Assembly (NCBI GenBank): GCA_030041225.1
Contig: JASHOG010000034.1
Coordinates: 1-64,000, forward strand
Direction of reading: 5' to 3'
DNA length: 64,000 bases
From: Vulcanimicrobiota bacterium
Lineage (GTDB): Bacteria; Vulcanimicrobiota; Vulcanimicrobiia; Vulcanimicrobiales; Vulcanimicrobiaceae
Shown here: positions 10,185-20,446 of the stretch, piece after piece
Layout: each line of letters starts with the position of its first letter
Numbering within the stretch: position 1 is the stretch's first letter
The notes under the pieces: generated by a model
What the model saw: the letters and a program-made list of their open reading frames with translations, nothing else
Told to the model about the DNA's origin: nothing
The model's database searches: none
Program-made: the position numbers and the translations under genes

Positions 10185-10918
10185 GACGCGGTCCTCTTAC
10201 GCAGCCGGAGCGCGTCGAGCACAACGAGACCGACGAATGCGGGAAGCGCCAACTGTCTGCGCCACCTCCTCGGCTCGCGCATGAGCCGGTACAGCCACTC
10301 GAGGTGCAGGCGCCGCCACGAGACCGGCGCTCGTCTCACGCGTCCGCCGATCACGTCGAGCGAGCCGCCGACACCGATGCCTACACCGCAGCCCGTCTCC
10401 CCTAGGTGCGCCGCCAGCCAATACTCTTGGCGCGGAAATCCGAGGCCGCAGAAGAGCACCTTCGCTCCACTCGAGCGGATGGCGCGCGCAATCGCTTCGC
10501 TTTCGGCATCGGCGAAGTAGCCATTGCGCGCACCGGAGATCACCAACCCCGGATGGCGCTGTTTCAGCGCTTGCGCCGCATCGTTCGCCACGCCTTCGGT
10601 GCCGCCGAGGAAATAGACGCCGCCGCCTTCACGCGCCATTGCGGCACACACCTGCTCGATGACATCGACGCCCGTCACGCGTGCGCGCAGCTTCGCCCCG
10701 TGGCGGCGCGCAGCCCAGAGTACGCCCACGGTGTCGCAGAGCGAGAGCGCGCTTGCGTTGACGATCTCGCGAAAGCGTGCGTCGCGCTGCGCATGGACAA
10801 CCATCTCCGTGCCGAGCGTCACGACCTGGGAAGCAGTGTCGCCCCGTGCGAGCCCCGTGATGCGCGACGTTGCTCCTTCCAGCCCAATATCGTCCAGCTT
10901 GCAACCCAGAATGAACAC
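10181..10918 (-). CDS. WecG/TagA/CpsF family glycosyltransferase
   Basis: VFILGCKLDDIGLEGA...GVYFLGGTEGVANDAAQAL...GLGFPRQEYWL; GTG start assumed just inside repeat copy A. Confidence 0.85.
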   Translation of the reverse strand: MFILGCKLDDIGLEGATSRITGLARGDTASQVVTLGTEMVVHAQRDARFREIVNASALSLCDTVGVLWAARRHGAKLRARVTGVDVIEQVCAAMAREGGGVYFLGGTEGVANDAAQALKQRHPGLVISGARNGYFADAESEAIARAIRSSGAKVLFCGLGFPRQEYWLAAHLGETGCGVGIGVGGSLDVIGGRVRRAPVSWRRLHLEWLYRLMREPRRWRRQLALPAFVGLVVLDALRLRKRTAS

Positions 10919-10921
10919 TAC

Positions 10922-10980
10922 GCCGGTCCTTCGACTTCGCTCACTGAGTTTACCCCGAGCGCGCGAAGCGCAGATGACAA
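10922..10980. repeat. dispersed intergenic repeat family, copy A
   Basis: GGTCCTTCGACTTCGCTCACTGAGTTTACCCCGAGCGCGCGAAGCGCAGATGACA; related to copies at 57.03, 60.04 and 63.42 kb. Confidence 0.85.
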
Positions 10981-10983
10981 GTG

Positions 10984-11892
10984 CTAGCGCTCGCTGTGCT
11001 CTCGCTGACGGTCCGGAAGATACGCGGCCAGCAGCGGTCGTAATCGCTCCGCTACCGTCGCGGGAACTCTGTCCAAGGGCAAGCGGCATTCACCGACCTC
11101 AAAGCCTAACTGCGCCATTGCCCACTTGATCGGGATCGGGTTCGTCGTCGCAAAGATCGCGTCGAAGAGCCCAAGCAACGAGGCGTTGATGCGCGCAGCC
11201 TCAGCGATGTTGCCGCTGCAAAAGGCGTCGAGCATTGCGCGGTACTCGCGCGAGCAAAGGTGTGAGGCGACGCCGACGATACCGTCGCCGCCGAGCGAAA
11301 GCGTCGGGAGGAAGAGATGGTCGTCGCCAGACCACACGATGAAGCCATTCGGACGATCGCGAATGATGGTCGCGATTTGCCTCAAGTCGCCGCTCGACTC
11401 TTTCACGCCGACGATATTCTTCTTGCGCCGTGCGATGTCGAGCAGAGTCTCCGGCAACATATTCGCGCCGGTACGCGACGGGATATTGTAGATGACGATC
11501 GGGAGGCTCGTCGCATCGGCAATCGCGCAGAAGTGCGCGATCATACCGCTCTGCGGCGGCCTGTTGTAGTACGGCACGACGGCGAGAATTGCATCGGCAC
11601 CGGAGTTCTCCGCTTCACGGACCGAGCGAACGGACTCGCGTGTGTCGTTCGAGCCCGCGTTCGCCATGACAATCGCTCGCCCCGAGATCGCCTCCTTCAC
11701 CGAGCGTATGAGAGCCGCGCGCTCAACCTCGTCGAGTGTCTGTCCTTCACCGGTCGATCCCGCGACAACGAGACCGTCGTTCCCGCGCCCGACAAGCCAG
11801 CGAGCCAGACGCTGCGCTTCCGCGAGATGCACGCCGCCGCTCGCATCGAACGGCGTCACCATCGCGGTGAGGATTTTACCGAGATCCCTCAT
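10984..11892 (-). CDS. dapA: 4-hydroxy-tetrahydrodipicolinate synthase
   Basis: VAGSTGEGQTL; YYNRPPQSGM; YNIPSRTG; IVGVKESSGD. Confidence 0.93.
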   Translation of the reverse strand: MRDLGKILTAMVTPFDASGGVHLAEAQRLARWLVGRGNDGLVVAGSTGEGQTLDEVERAALIRSVKEAISGRAIVMANAGSNDTRESVRSVREAENSGADAILAVVPYYNRPPQSGMIAHFCAIADATSLPIVIYNIPSRTGANMLPETLLDIARRKKNIVGVKESSGDLRQIATIIRDRPNGFIVWSGDDHLFLPTLSLGGDGIVGVASHLCSREYRAMLDAFCSGNIAEAARINASLLGLFDAIFATTNPIPIKWAMAQLGFEVGECRLPLDRVPATVAERLRPLLAAYLPDRQREHSER

Positions 11893-13112
11893 GTAACCGG
11901 ATCTCCTACGTCGAGACGGAAGCGGCTGTGCGCGGCCTGCTCCGCTCGGACGCCATCCTCAGCGGGAACGAGGACCGAGATCGTGACGTTGCTGTCGGTG
12001 CAGTGAATGATTTCGACGTTCGCCTCTGCCAGCGCGGAGACGAGCTCGTAGATCACGCCGGGCGCCTCGCGCATACCGTTCCCGACGACGGAGAGCTTCG
12101 CGCATCCTTCGCGCACGCGCACGGCGAGATTCAGGTCGCCAAGAAGACGCCGCACCTCCGCGCCTCGGTCGCCTTCGACGACGAACGCGACACCAGCCTG
12201 ATTGATCGTCACTTGATCGATCGAGATGGCGCCCTGCGCGATGCGCCGGAACATTTCGAGCTCGGTCTCCATGCGCATCGTGGGATGTTCGATGTCGCCT
12301 CGTATCACGCGAATCCAGGTCAGGCGGTCGGAGAGCGCAACGCCGGTCACCGGGCGATGGTGATCGACGCTCTCGTCGACGAGCGTCCCCTCATCGGTCT
12401 CGAGTCCACGGATACGATACCGCGTTCCGGTCCGATGCGCGTAGTCGGCTGCCTTCGAGTGCATCACCTTCGCACCGTGCTGCGCGAGCTCGCTCACCTC
12501 TTCCAACGTCGCGCTTTCGATCGTGCGCGCGCCCGGAATGCGCCGCGGGTCGGCGGTCATCACGCCGCTGACGTCCGTGTAGATGTCCGTGCGCTCCGCG
12601 CCCAACCCGTGGCCGATCGCGACTGCGGAGAGGTCGGTGCCGCCGCGGCCAAGCGTTACGACGACGCCGTTCTCGCTCGCGCCTTGGAAGCCCGCGACGA
12701 CCGGGACGACACCGCGTGCGAGCAGCTCGCGTAACGGTTGGGGATCGACTCGCCGAATCGTCGCGTCTCCAAAGCGCTCGTCGGTGACGATCCCTGCCTG
12801 CGCCCCCGTCACGGCGACCGCAGCGCACCCGTCTTCGTCGAGCTCCTGAGCAAAGATCGCTGCCGCGATCATCTCGCCGGTTGCGAGCAAGAGATCCGCG
12901 TTGCGCGAGGGCCCTGCACCATCGACGAGCGCGAGCAGCGAATCGGTCGCGTACGGCGCAGGCGCGCGTCCCATCGCTGAAACGACGGCAACGACGTCGA
13001 AGCCCTCCTCGAGTGCCTCACGCACACGCTGTCGCGCAAGCGCGCGCTGCTCCTTCCCGGCAAGCGACGTACCGCCGAACTTGAGGACGGCGAGGCTTTT
13101 CACGGCGCTCAA
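11889..13112 (-). CDS. lysC: aspartate kinase
   Basis: LAVLKFGGTSLA; LGRGGTDLSAVAIG; C-terminal ACT domains. Confidence 0.92.
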   Translation of the reverse strand: MSAVKSLAVLKFGGTSLAGKEQRALARQRVREALEEGFDVVAVVSAMGRAPAPYATDSLLALVDGAGPSRNADLLLATGEMIAAAIFAQELDEDGCAAVAVTGAQAGIVTDERFGDATIRRVDPQPLRELLARGVVPVVAGFQGASENGVVVTLGRGGTDLSAVAIGHGLGAERTDIYTDVSGVMTADPRRIPGARTIESATLEEVSELAQHGAKVMHSKAADYAHRTGTRYRIRGLETDEGTLVDESVDHHRPVTGVALSDRLTWIRVIRGDIEHPTMRMETELEMFRRIAQGAISIDQVTINQAGVAFVVEGDRGAEVRRLLGDLNLAVRVREGCAKLSVVGNGMREAPGVIYELVSALAEANVEIIHCTDSNVTISVLVPAEDGVRAEQAAHSRFRLDVGDPVT

Positions 13113-14050
13113 CGCACGTAGCCCTTCGCGAGCAGGAGCTCCAGAATCTGCACGGCGTTCGTCGCGGCGCCCTTACGGAGCTGATCTCCCACGCACCATA
13201 GGGCGTACTCATTGCCGCCCAGTGCGCGAAGCCGCGCAACGTGGACGTCATCGGTGCCTTCGACCTCGCGTGGCGTCACGATCCCATCGCGATGGAAAAC
13301 GATTCCCGGTGCGCGCTCGAACGCAGCGGCGAGCTCTTCGACGCTCGTCTCCTGCTCGGTCTCGAAGAAGACCGCCTCCGAGTGTGCGGTGCGTACCGGA
13401 ACCCGAACGCAGAGGGCGCTGATCGCGAGATTCGGAAGGCCGAGAATCTTTCTCGTCTCCTCGCGCACCTTGTGCTCCTCACCACTTTCACCGTCCGGGT
13501 CGATCGCGCCGATGCGGGGGACGGCGTTCTCGGCCACCTCGCTCTCGCCGCGGTCGAACGCGTCCAGCGCGGCTCGCCCGGCGCCGCTCACGGCTTGATA
13601 CGTTGCGACGCGCACGCTACGCAGCCCGGCTGCGTCGCGCACCGGCGCGAGTGCCGCGCAGAGAATGATCGCGGTGCAGTTCCCTACCGGAAACAAACGC
13701 TGCTCCGCATGTACGTTCTCCCCGTTGATCTCGGGCACGAGCAGCGGCACGTCTGCACGAAGGCGAAACGTCGCGCTATTGTCGATCACGACCGCCCCAT
13801 TCGCCGTCAAGAACGGAACGTATTGCTCGCTCGCATCCTCGCCGCCGGCGAAGAACACGACGTCGAAACCGCGCAGAGCGTCGGCGCTCGTTGATGAAAC
13901 GCTCAGCTCCTCCCCTCGAAAGCTGATGCCGCCGGTGCGCGCTCGCGAAGCGAAGGCCGCGACGTGGTCGACCGGAAGCGCACGCTCCTCAAGCACGCGC
14001 AGCAGCGTTTCGCCCACGGCGCCCGTTGCTCCGACGACCGCTACGCGGAT
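13109..14050 (-). CDS. asd: aspartate-semialdehyde dehydrogenase (non-canonical ATC start proposed)
   Basis: FFAGGEDASEQYVPF, VGNCTAIILCAAL (catalytic Cys); upstream in-frame residues IRVAVVGATGAV complete the NADP motif; track start at 14017 would truncate it. Confidence 0.9.
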   Translation of the reverse strand: MRVAVVGATGAVGETLLRVLEERALPVDHVAAFASRARTGGISFRGEELSVSSTSADALRGFDVVFFAGGEDASEQYVPFLTANGAVVIDNSATFRLRADVPLLVPEINGENVHAEQRLFPVGNCTAIILCAALAPVRDAAGLRSVRVATYQAVSGAGRAALDAFDRGESEVAENAVPRIGAIDPDGESGEEHKVREETRKILGLPNLAISALCVRVPVRTAHSEAVFFETEQETSVEELAAAFERAPGIVFHRDGIVTPREVEGTDDVHVARLRALGGNEYALWCVGDQLRKGAATNAVQILELLLAKGYVR

Positions 14051-14766
14051 GGCGCCGCCTCCGCATCGAGCAGTACATCACTGCCCACGACGAGGTGGTC
14101 GAGCTTCGTCACCGCGCGCACGGCAGCGATCATCCCGGGAACGAAAGCTTCACGGGAAAGCGAATCATGGCGGATCGTCAATACCTCACCGTCGTTGCCG
14201 AGCAATACCTCTTGGTGCGCCACCAGCCCACGCAGACGAACGCTATGAATCGGGATGTCACCGTTGCGACTGCCCGCCTCGATACGCTGCTTCGTCAGGA
14301 GCGCGGTGCCCGACGGCTTGTCCTTCTTTCCATCGTGATGCAGCTCGATGATCTCGATCGTTGGGAAGAAACGTGATGCTTCGGCTGCAAAGCGCAGCAT
14401 GAGCGCAGCACCAACGGAGAAGTTCGGCACGAGCATTGCGCCGATCTTTCTCTCGTCCGCCTCACGCGCGAGTGCCGTTCTGTCGAAATCGCTCCAACCC
14501 GTTGCGCCGATAACCGGCCGAACGCCGCGTCGCAGCGCATCCATCGCAATGTCCACGGACGACGGATAGACGGAGAGATCGAGAAGCACATCCGGCTTGG
14601 TCTCGTCGAGCAGTATCTGCAGATCGTCGTAGAGCGGTTCCTGCTGCGCTCCATCGAGCGCACGTACGAGACCGCCTACATACTCGAGGTCGTCGGCCCC
14701 TTGCAGCGCCGCGCACGCAACGCGGCCCATACGTCCAAGCGCTCCCGCAACCGCAACTCTGATCAA
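14041..14766 (-). CDS. dapB: 4-hydroxy-tetrahydrodipicolinate reductase
   Basis: MIRVAVAGALGRMGR; IEIIELHHDGKKDKPSGTAL. Confidence 0.93.
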   Translation of the reverse strand: MIRVAVAGALGRMGRVACAALQGADDLEYVGGLVRALDGAQQEPLYDDLQILLDETKPDVLLDLSVYPSSVDIAMDALRRGVRPVIGATGWSDFDRTALAREADERKIGAMLVPNFSVGAALMLRFAAEASRFFPTIEIIELHHDGKKDKPSGTALLTKQRIEAGSRNGDIPIHSVRLRGLVAHQEVLLGNDGEVLTIRHDSLSREAFVPGMIAAVRAVTKLDHLVVGSDVLLDAEAAPSA

Positions 14767-16931
14767 ATCTTCTCTAACGGCGCGTACTTGAGCATGAGCA
14801 TCTTCTGCCCGACGTTGGGGAAGTCGATCGTGACGAGGCCGTCACCACCGGCGCCGACGACGCTCGCGATCTTGCCCTCGCCCCACTTGGGATGGCGGAC
14901 ACGGTCTCCGGCACCGAGCTGCATGTGCATACCCGCGCCGGCCGTCTCATGAATTGCAACCTCGCGCCACCGCCCTCCGGTCGCGCGCGGCAACTGTACG
15001 GTCTCTGCTTCCAGGAACTCCAACCCGGGCATCTCTTCGAGAAACCGCGAGCGTGGATAGGCATAGCTATTGCCGAAAAGCGCGCGCCGCTGCGCGTAGG
15101 TCAGGTAGAGGCGCTCCACCGCTCGTGTGATGCCGACGTAGGCGAGGCGCCGCTCCTCCTCTATCTCACCGTCCTCGCCCTGCGAGCGCGAGTGCGGGAA
15201 GACCCCCTCCTCGAGCCCGGTGAGGAAAACGCTGGTAAACTCCAGGCCCTTTGCGCTGTGCAGGGTCATCAGCGTCACGTAGGACGTGTCCTCCTCCAGC
15301 GCGTCGATGTCGCTGACCAGGGCGATGTTCGAGAGGAATCCGGCGAGCGTCGGCTCGGGGTCGTTCTCTTCGTACTCCCGCGCAACGCCGATGAGCTCCT
15401 GGAGATTCTCCAGGCGCGCTCGAGCGTCGTTGCTCTCCTCCGCCTGGAGCTCGCGGATGTACCCCGAGCGCTCCATGACGGCGACGACCAGATCGGAGAC
15501 GGAAAGCTCGCCGATGCAGTGACGCAGTTCCGCGATGAGCTCTGCGAAGCGCTCCAACTCCTTCAGCTTCTTCGGTACGGCGCTACGAAGCACGACGTTG
15601 TCGAAGATCGCCTCGCCAACCGACATCGAGGCCGCGCTTGCCGCCTGTACGAGTGCACTCAGCGTCTGTTGTCCGATACCGCGCCGCGGCACGTTGACAA
15701 TACGCTTAAACGCGATTGCATCGGCAGCGTTGAGCACGTAGCGCAGATACGCAATGACGTCCTTGATCTCAGAACGCGCGTAGAAACCAACGCCGCCGAT
15801 CACACGATAGGGAATGCCGTCGGAGAGCATCGCCTCCTCGAAGACGCGCGACTGCGCATTCGTGCGATAGAGCACGAGAAAATCGTGATACGCGGCACCG
15901 TCGCGAACGGCGCTCTTCACTTGCTCGACGACGTACCGCGCCTCATCGCGCTCCGTCACCGCCTGGTAGACGAGGATCGGATCGCCCTCGCCGCGTTCAG
16001 TGAAGAGATGCTTCGGCGCCCTCGACCGGTTGTTTGCCACGAGCGCGTTGGCTGCGTCGAGAATACGCTGCGTACTGCGATAGTTTTGCTCGAGCTTGAA
16101 GACCGTCGCTCCAGGGAAGTCTTCTTCGAACCGTAGGATCATTCGGTGATCGCTGCCGCGCCACGAGTAGATCGACTGATCGTCGTCGCCGACAACCGTC
16201 ACGTTGCGATGCTTCTCGCCGAGGATTGAGAGCAGGCGGTATTGAGGAAGATTGACGTCTTGGTACTCGTCGACAAGGATGTACTGGAACTTGCGCTGGT
16301 AGCGCTCGCGAACGGCTTCGTCGGTTTCGAACAACTCGATCGTGGACAGTATGAGATCGTCGAAGTCGAGGCTATTCGACGAAGCCAAGCGGCGCTGATA
16401 CTCTTTGTAGATCGTGCCGAAGCGCTCGCCGATCGGCGTGCTCTGCCGCTCCAGATAGCGATCTGGGGAAAGGAGCGCCGTCTTCGCCACGCCGATCTCG
16501 TGGAGGCACGCGCTGGTCGAGAGTTGCCGCTCGTCTCTGTCGAGATCGTCGAGAATCTCTCTGAGGAGCTGGCGCTGGTCGCTCTCGTCGACGATAGCGA
16601 AACTCGGCTCGATACCGATGCGGCGACCCTCGCGGCGCAAGATGCGCACGCACATCGCGTGGAACGTCCCCGCCCAAATGTCGCGCGCCGCCGCGCCGAC
16701 CATGCGCTCGAGACGAGCTTTGATCTCGCCGGCAGCTTTGTTGGTGAACGTCAGCGCGAGAATACGATCCGGAGCGACACCGAGCTCCTGCAAGAGGTAC
16801 GCGATGCGATACGTGATCACACGCGTCTTTCCGCTCCCTGCACCGGCGAAAACCAAACACGGGCCGTCGGTATGCCGAACGGCGGCGGATTGCACGTCGT
16901 TGAGAGCTTCGGTCTCCAGGATCATTTGCAC
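14763..16931 (-). CDS. pcrA: UvrD/PcrA-type ATP-dependent DNA helicase
   Basis: LVFAGAGSGKTRVITYRIAYLL; VDEYQDVN; VVGDDDQSIYSWRG; LMTLHSAKGLEF. Confidence 0.95.
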   Translation of the reverse strand: MQMILETEALNDVQSAAVRHTDGPCLVFAGAGSGKTRVITYRIAYLLQELGVAPDRILALTFTNKAAGEIKARLERMVGAAARDIWAGTFHAMCVRILRREGRRIGIEPSFAIVDESDQRQLLREILDDLDRDERQLSTSACLHEIGVAKTALLSPDRYLERQSTPIGERFGTIYKEYQRRLASSNSLDFDDLILSTIELFETDEAVRERYQRKFQYILVDEYQDVNLPQYRLLSILGEKHRNVTVVGDDDQSIYSWRGSDHRMILRFEEDFPGATVFKLEQNYRSTQRILDAANALVANNRSRAPKHLFTERGEGDPILVYQAVTERDEARYVVEQVKSAVRDGAAYHDFLVLYRTNAQSRVFEEAMLSDGIPYRVIGGVGFYARSEIKDVIAYLRYVLNAADAIAFKRIVNVPRRGIGQQTLSALVQAASAASMSVGEAIFDNVVLRSAVPKKLKELERFAELIAELRHCIGELSVSDLVVAVMERSGYIRELQAEESNDARARLENLQELIGVAREYEENDPEPTLAGFLSNIALVSDIDALEEDTSYVTLMTLHSAKGLEFTSVFLTGLEEGVFPHSRSQGEDGEIEEERRLAYVGITRAVERLYLTYAQRRALFGNSYAYPRSRFLEEMPGLEFLEAETVQLPRATGGRWREVAIHETAGAGMHMQLGAGDRVRHPKWGEGKIASVVGAGGDGLVTIDFPNVGQKMLMLKYAPLEKI

Positions 16932-16971
16932 TCAGTTCGACGGAGTGCTTGGAATGTCTTTTTGGCAGGCG

Positions 16972-18018
16972 TCAGTGAGCGACGGCGAGATTCGATTTCC
17001 GTCGAACGGCGAACGCGTACGCGGCGGAGAGCAGGGCCAGCGTCGATTCCGCGCCCATGTTCCGGTTCGCAGCACCTGCGGAGAGACCATCGTAGCAGCC
17101 TCCTCGGTGTTCCATCACGATTCCCTCGGAGTTGCGACCTTCGTACCATCCCATCGCCGTCCGGGCGGCTGCCCGATGCTGCGCTTCGCCTGTCGCGTCG
17201 AATGCCGTAAGCTCCGCGTCCACCATCGCCGCGGCTTCGAGAGGCTGCTGATCATACCGAGCCCGCTCGCCGCCGTGCCGATACCAGCCGCGGTTGCCAA
17301 TCGGCACGAAGATCCCGTTCTCGAACGCGACAGATTCATAGAAGGACAGCGCCGACAGCCCACTTGCCGTGAAACGCGCACAGCTCAGGGCGGCTCCGGC
17401 GCGCAGCAGGGCTTCAGGAAGCCTCGCGACGTCGTAGGTCATCTCGTCGGCGAACCACCGCCAGCGGTCCTCGCTCGCCGCTTCGAGACGCTCGAGCGAA
17501 CGCTCCGCCAGTGCCCGTAAAGCGGCAGCGTACGCTCGCGGCGCGCCCGCTTCGCAGGCGTGCGCGAGCCCCAGCATCGCGTACGCCTCGGCGTGCGGAT
17601 ACTCCAGCCATCCGACGGCCGCGAGACCGCGGCGAAAGAGCCGCTGCGCCACGCGTTTCCAGGCGTCGTCGCCGGCGAACCGGATCGCGTAGCCGAGGCC
17701 CCAGAGCGCTCGTCCGTTGCTGTCGTGCGTGCCGAGGTCGTCGAGCCAGCGGCGATCGTACGACATGAAGTTGTGGAACCGGCCGTCTTCGCGCTGTGCA
17801 TCCGCGAGAAACGAGAGATAGATCGACGCAAGCTTGCGCGCCTGCTCATCGTCCTGAATGACACGCAATCGCGCGAGAACGACGATCAGCGCGCGCGCGA
17901 CATCATCGGTGCAATATCCGGTCGAGCGATTTGGGACGTTCTCGACGGCGTGTTGAATCACGCCGACGTCGTCGCTCAACGTGACGAGGTAGTTGAGCGG
18001 ACGAAGTGCCTGACGCAC
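16972..18018 (-). CDS. alpha/alpha-barrel glycosidase-like protein paired with glycosyltransferase
   Basis: STGYCTDDVARALIV...DGRFHNFMSYDRRWLD; adjacent to GT4 gene. Confidence 0.65.
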   Translation of the reverse strand: MRQALRPLNYLVTLSDDVGVIQHAVENVPNRSTGYCTDDVARALIVVLARLRVIQDDEQARKLASIYLSFLADAQREDGRFHNFMSYDRRWLDDLGTHDSNGRALWGLGYAIRFAGDDAWKRVAQRLFRRGLAAVGWLEYPHAEAYAMLGLAHACEAGAPRAYAAALRALAERSLERLEAASEDRWRWFADEMTYDVARLPEALLRAGAALSCARFTASGLSALSFYESVAFENGIFVPIGNRGWYRHGGERARYDQQPLEAAAMVDAELTAFDATGEAQHRAAARTAMGWYEGRNSEGIVMEHRGGCYDGLSAGAANRNMGAESTLALLSAAYAFAVRRKSNLAVAH

Positions 18019-18026
18019 TCGAGAAG

Positions 18027-19232
18027 CTAGGCGGTTCCGACGAGCTCGATCGAACTCGGCGGCACGAGCTCGCTGAACAGGCGCCCGTACTCTGCAGCAA
18101 CACGTGGCCAGGTCATCTGACGCCCGAATCGATAGGCGCGCCGTTCCGTCGCACGCCGCAGTATCGGATCGTCGAGGAGCGTGATGACACGTGCCGCGAT
18201 CGCGCTCGCATCTTTGAACGGGACGAGGAATCCGCGGCCGTAGGCCAAGAGTTCTTCCGCGTAGAGGTACGGCGTCGAGACGATCGCTTTACCGCAGCCG
18301 ACCGCGTACGCGAGCGTGCCGCTGACGATCTGCGTCGGGTTGAGGTAGGGCGTGAGGTAGATGTCGGTTGCGCCGAGATAACTCACGATCTCGCTCAAGT
18401 CGAGATACTTGTCGACGAGCTCGACGTTGTATTGCAGCCCATACTCGCGCACGAGCTCGTGCAGCGACTCGCGATACGATTCTCCCTCCTGGCGGCGGAC
18501 AACCGGATGCGTTTCCCCAAGAATGAGGTAGAGCGTCTCGGGGTGGCGCGCCACGACACCGCGCATCGCTTCGAGCGCGTATTCCAAGCCTTTCCCGCGG
18601 CTAATGAGACCGAAGGTCGATATCACGGCGCGCTGTCCGATACCGAAGGATGCCTTCTGCGGCAGCGTGCTTTGAAACGGAACATCGGGAACGCCGTGAT
18701 GGATCAGGCGAAGCTTGTCTGGTTCGATGCCGTAGACGCGCTCGAGCAGCTCACGTCCAGTCTCGGAAAGCGAGACGACCTTCGTTGAATAGCGGCAAAG
18801 CTGCTGCGTTACGCGCAACATCTTTTCGTCAGGCTCGGGCAGCACGGTGTGCAGCGTAAGGACGACCGGCTTCGTAAGGTCGGCAAGTAAGTCGATCAGC
18901 CACTCGCCGCGATCTCCGCCGAACAGGCCGTACTCATGCTGGATGTTCAGCAATTGAGCCGGACCCTGGTTGATGAACTCGGCTGCGCGGATGTGGCTCG
19001 GGTGATCCATCTGACTGAGACGGGCCACGACTTCCGGAGGATAACGTCGTACCTCGCCGCCGGGCTCGTCGATCGCCACGACCTGGCTACGCATGCCAAA
19101 CTGGCGGTCGAACGCCTCGACGACGTCGCGCGTGAACGTGGCGATCCCGCACTCGCGTGGCGGGTAGGACCCCAGAAAAATGGTGCGCGGGACGGAGCCG
19201 ATACGGAGCGTCTGCAGCGATCCGGCCTTCAT
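18027..19232 (-). CDS. glycosyltransferase family 4
   Basis: FLGSYPPRECGIATFTRDVV; IQHEYGLFGG; ISTFGLISRGKGLEYALEAM. Confidence 0.85.
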   Translation of the reverse strand: MKAGSLQTLRIGSVPRTIFLGSYPPRECGIATFTRDVVEAFDRQFGMRSQVVAIDEPGGEVRRYPPEVVARLSQMDHPSHIRAAEFINQGPAQLLNIQHEYGLFGGDRGEWLIDLLADLTKPVVLTLHTVLPEPDEKMLRVTQQLCRYSTKVVSLSETGRELLERVYGIEPDKLRLIHHGVPDVPFQSTLPQKASFGIGQRAVISTFGLISRGKGLEYALEAMRGVVARHPETLYLILGETHPVVRRQEGESYRESLHELVREYGLQYNVELVDKYLDLSEIVSYLGATDIYLTPYLNPTQIVSGTLAYAVGCGKAIVSTPYLYAEELLAYGRGFLVPFKDASAIAARVITLLDDPILRRATERRAYRFGRQMTWPRVAAEYGRLFSELVPPSSIELVGTA

Positions 19233-19287
19233 GGGTCGATTCTACCCTGGAAGACCTGAGACAAACTAGCCGGAGACCCCCTGCTAG

Positions 19288-20370
19288 CTACTTTTTGTGC
19301 TCGCTCAGCCTACTGCCCGGAGCAACCTCGACCCCGTCCGCGATCACGTAACCGTGGCCTACGACGCTCCCAGCGCCCACCTTTGCGCCCGAGCCGACGC
19401 AGACGCCCGAGGCAAGGATCGACTCTTCGACGGTCGCCCGGGGGCCTATACGAACGTCGTCCCAAAGGACTGACTCGCGGATCACTGCCCCGGCTTCCAC
19501 GTGACAAGCTCGCCCGAGCACGACATTCGGGCCCACCGTCGCCGTCGGATCGATCGTCGTACCCGCGTCGAGATGCACCGGCGCGACGATCCCCCGCCGA
19601 TCGCGCAGCCCCGCAACTCCTTCTCCCGTGATGCCCGGCTCAACGAGCAACGGCATGATGCCCGCAAGCACGTCACGGTGCGCGGTGAGGTAGTTCTCCG
19701 GCCGGCCGAGATCGATCCAGTAATCGTTCGTAACGTGCGCGTAGAGCTTCTTGCCTGCGGCTATCAACTGCGGAAAGGTTTCGCGCTCGATCGAGACGGG
19801 CCGTCCGGCGGGAATCGCATCGAGCACCTCGCGTTCGAGCAGATAGGTCCCCGCGTTGATGTCGTTGCCCGGCGCCGTTCCCGGCGGAGGTTTTTCGATG
19901 AAGGCAGAGATAGCGCCGTCGGCATCGTGCACGACGCAACCGAATGCAGATGGGTCTTCGACTTCGATCAGATGCAGCGAACCGACGCCTCCCTTCTTCT
20001 TATGGTACTGTATCATCGCGCGCAAATCGAGGCTGGTGAGAATATCGCCGTTGAAGACGAAGAACGGGCCGCGCACGTGCTCTTCCACGTTCTTCAGCGC
20101 CCCCGCGGTACCGAGCGGCGTCTCCTCGATCGCATACGTGATGCGCATATCCAAGCGCGAGCCGTCGCCGAAGTACTCCGTGATCGCCTTGGGCATATAT
20201 CCGGCTGCGAGAATGACGTCGGTGATGCCGGCTTCATAGAGCCGCTCCATGCTCCTCGCAAGGAACGGCACACCCGCAATCGGCACCATCGGTTTCGGCG
20301 TTCCGTACGTCAGCGGGCGAAGGCGCGTGCCTTCGCCTCCCACGAGAATAATCGCCTGAACCTCGGACAT
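19288..20370 (-). CDS. NDP-sugar nucleotidyltransferase (ManC/GlmU-like)
   Basis: AIILVGGEGTRLRPLTYGTPKPMVPIAG; LbH repeats at C-terminus. Confidence 0.9.
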   Translation of the reverse strand: MSEVQAIILVGGEGTRLRPLTYGTPKPMVPIAGVPFLARSMERLYEAGITDVILAAGYMPKAITEYFGDGSRLDMRITYAIEETPLGTAGALKNVEEHVRGPFFVFNGDILTSLDLRAMIQYHKKKGGVGSLHLIEVEDPSAFGCVVHDADGAISAFIEKPPPGTAPGNDINAGTYLLEREVLDAIPAGRPVSIERETFPQLIAAGKKLYAHVTNDYWIDLGRPENYLTAHRDVLAGIMPLLVEPGITGEGVAGLRDRRGIVAPVHLDAGTTIDPTATVGPNVVLGRACHVEAGAVIRESVLWDDVRIGPRATVEESILASGVCVGSGAKVGAGSVVGHGYVIADGVEVAPGSRLSEHKK

Positions 20371-20412
20371 AGGTCACAGAGAATGCCTGCGCCGTGGCAA
20401 GTTTTCCTGCCC

Positions 20413-20434
20413 ACCAGTTGGCACACATACTGGT
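20413..20434. promoter_or_regulatory. short inverted repeat upstream of left HNH copy (ACCAGT-TGGCACACAT-ACTGGT)
   Basis: Perfect 6-bp arms; equivalent hairpin with the same GGCACAC loop upstream of right HNH gene; followed by TGGTACAAT (extended -10-like) close to the ATG. Confidence 0.5.
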
Positions 20435-20446
20435 ACAATTCATTGC

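Noticed and set aside
14892-16136. 414-aa plus-strand ORF opposite pcrA
   Set aside because: Shadow ORF on the complementary strand of a clear helicase gene; Arg/Asp/Leu-biased composition, no recognisable motif
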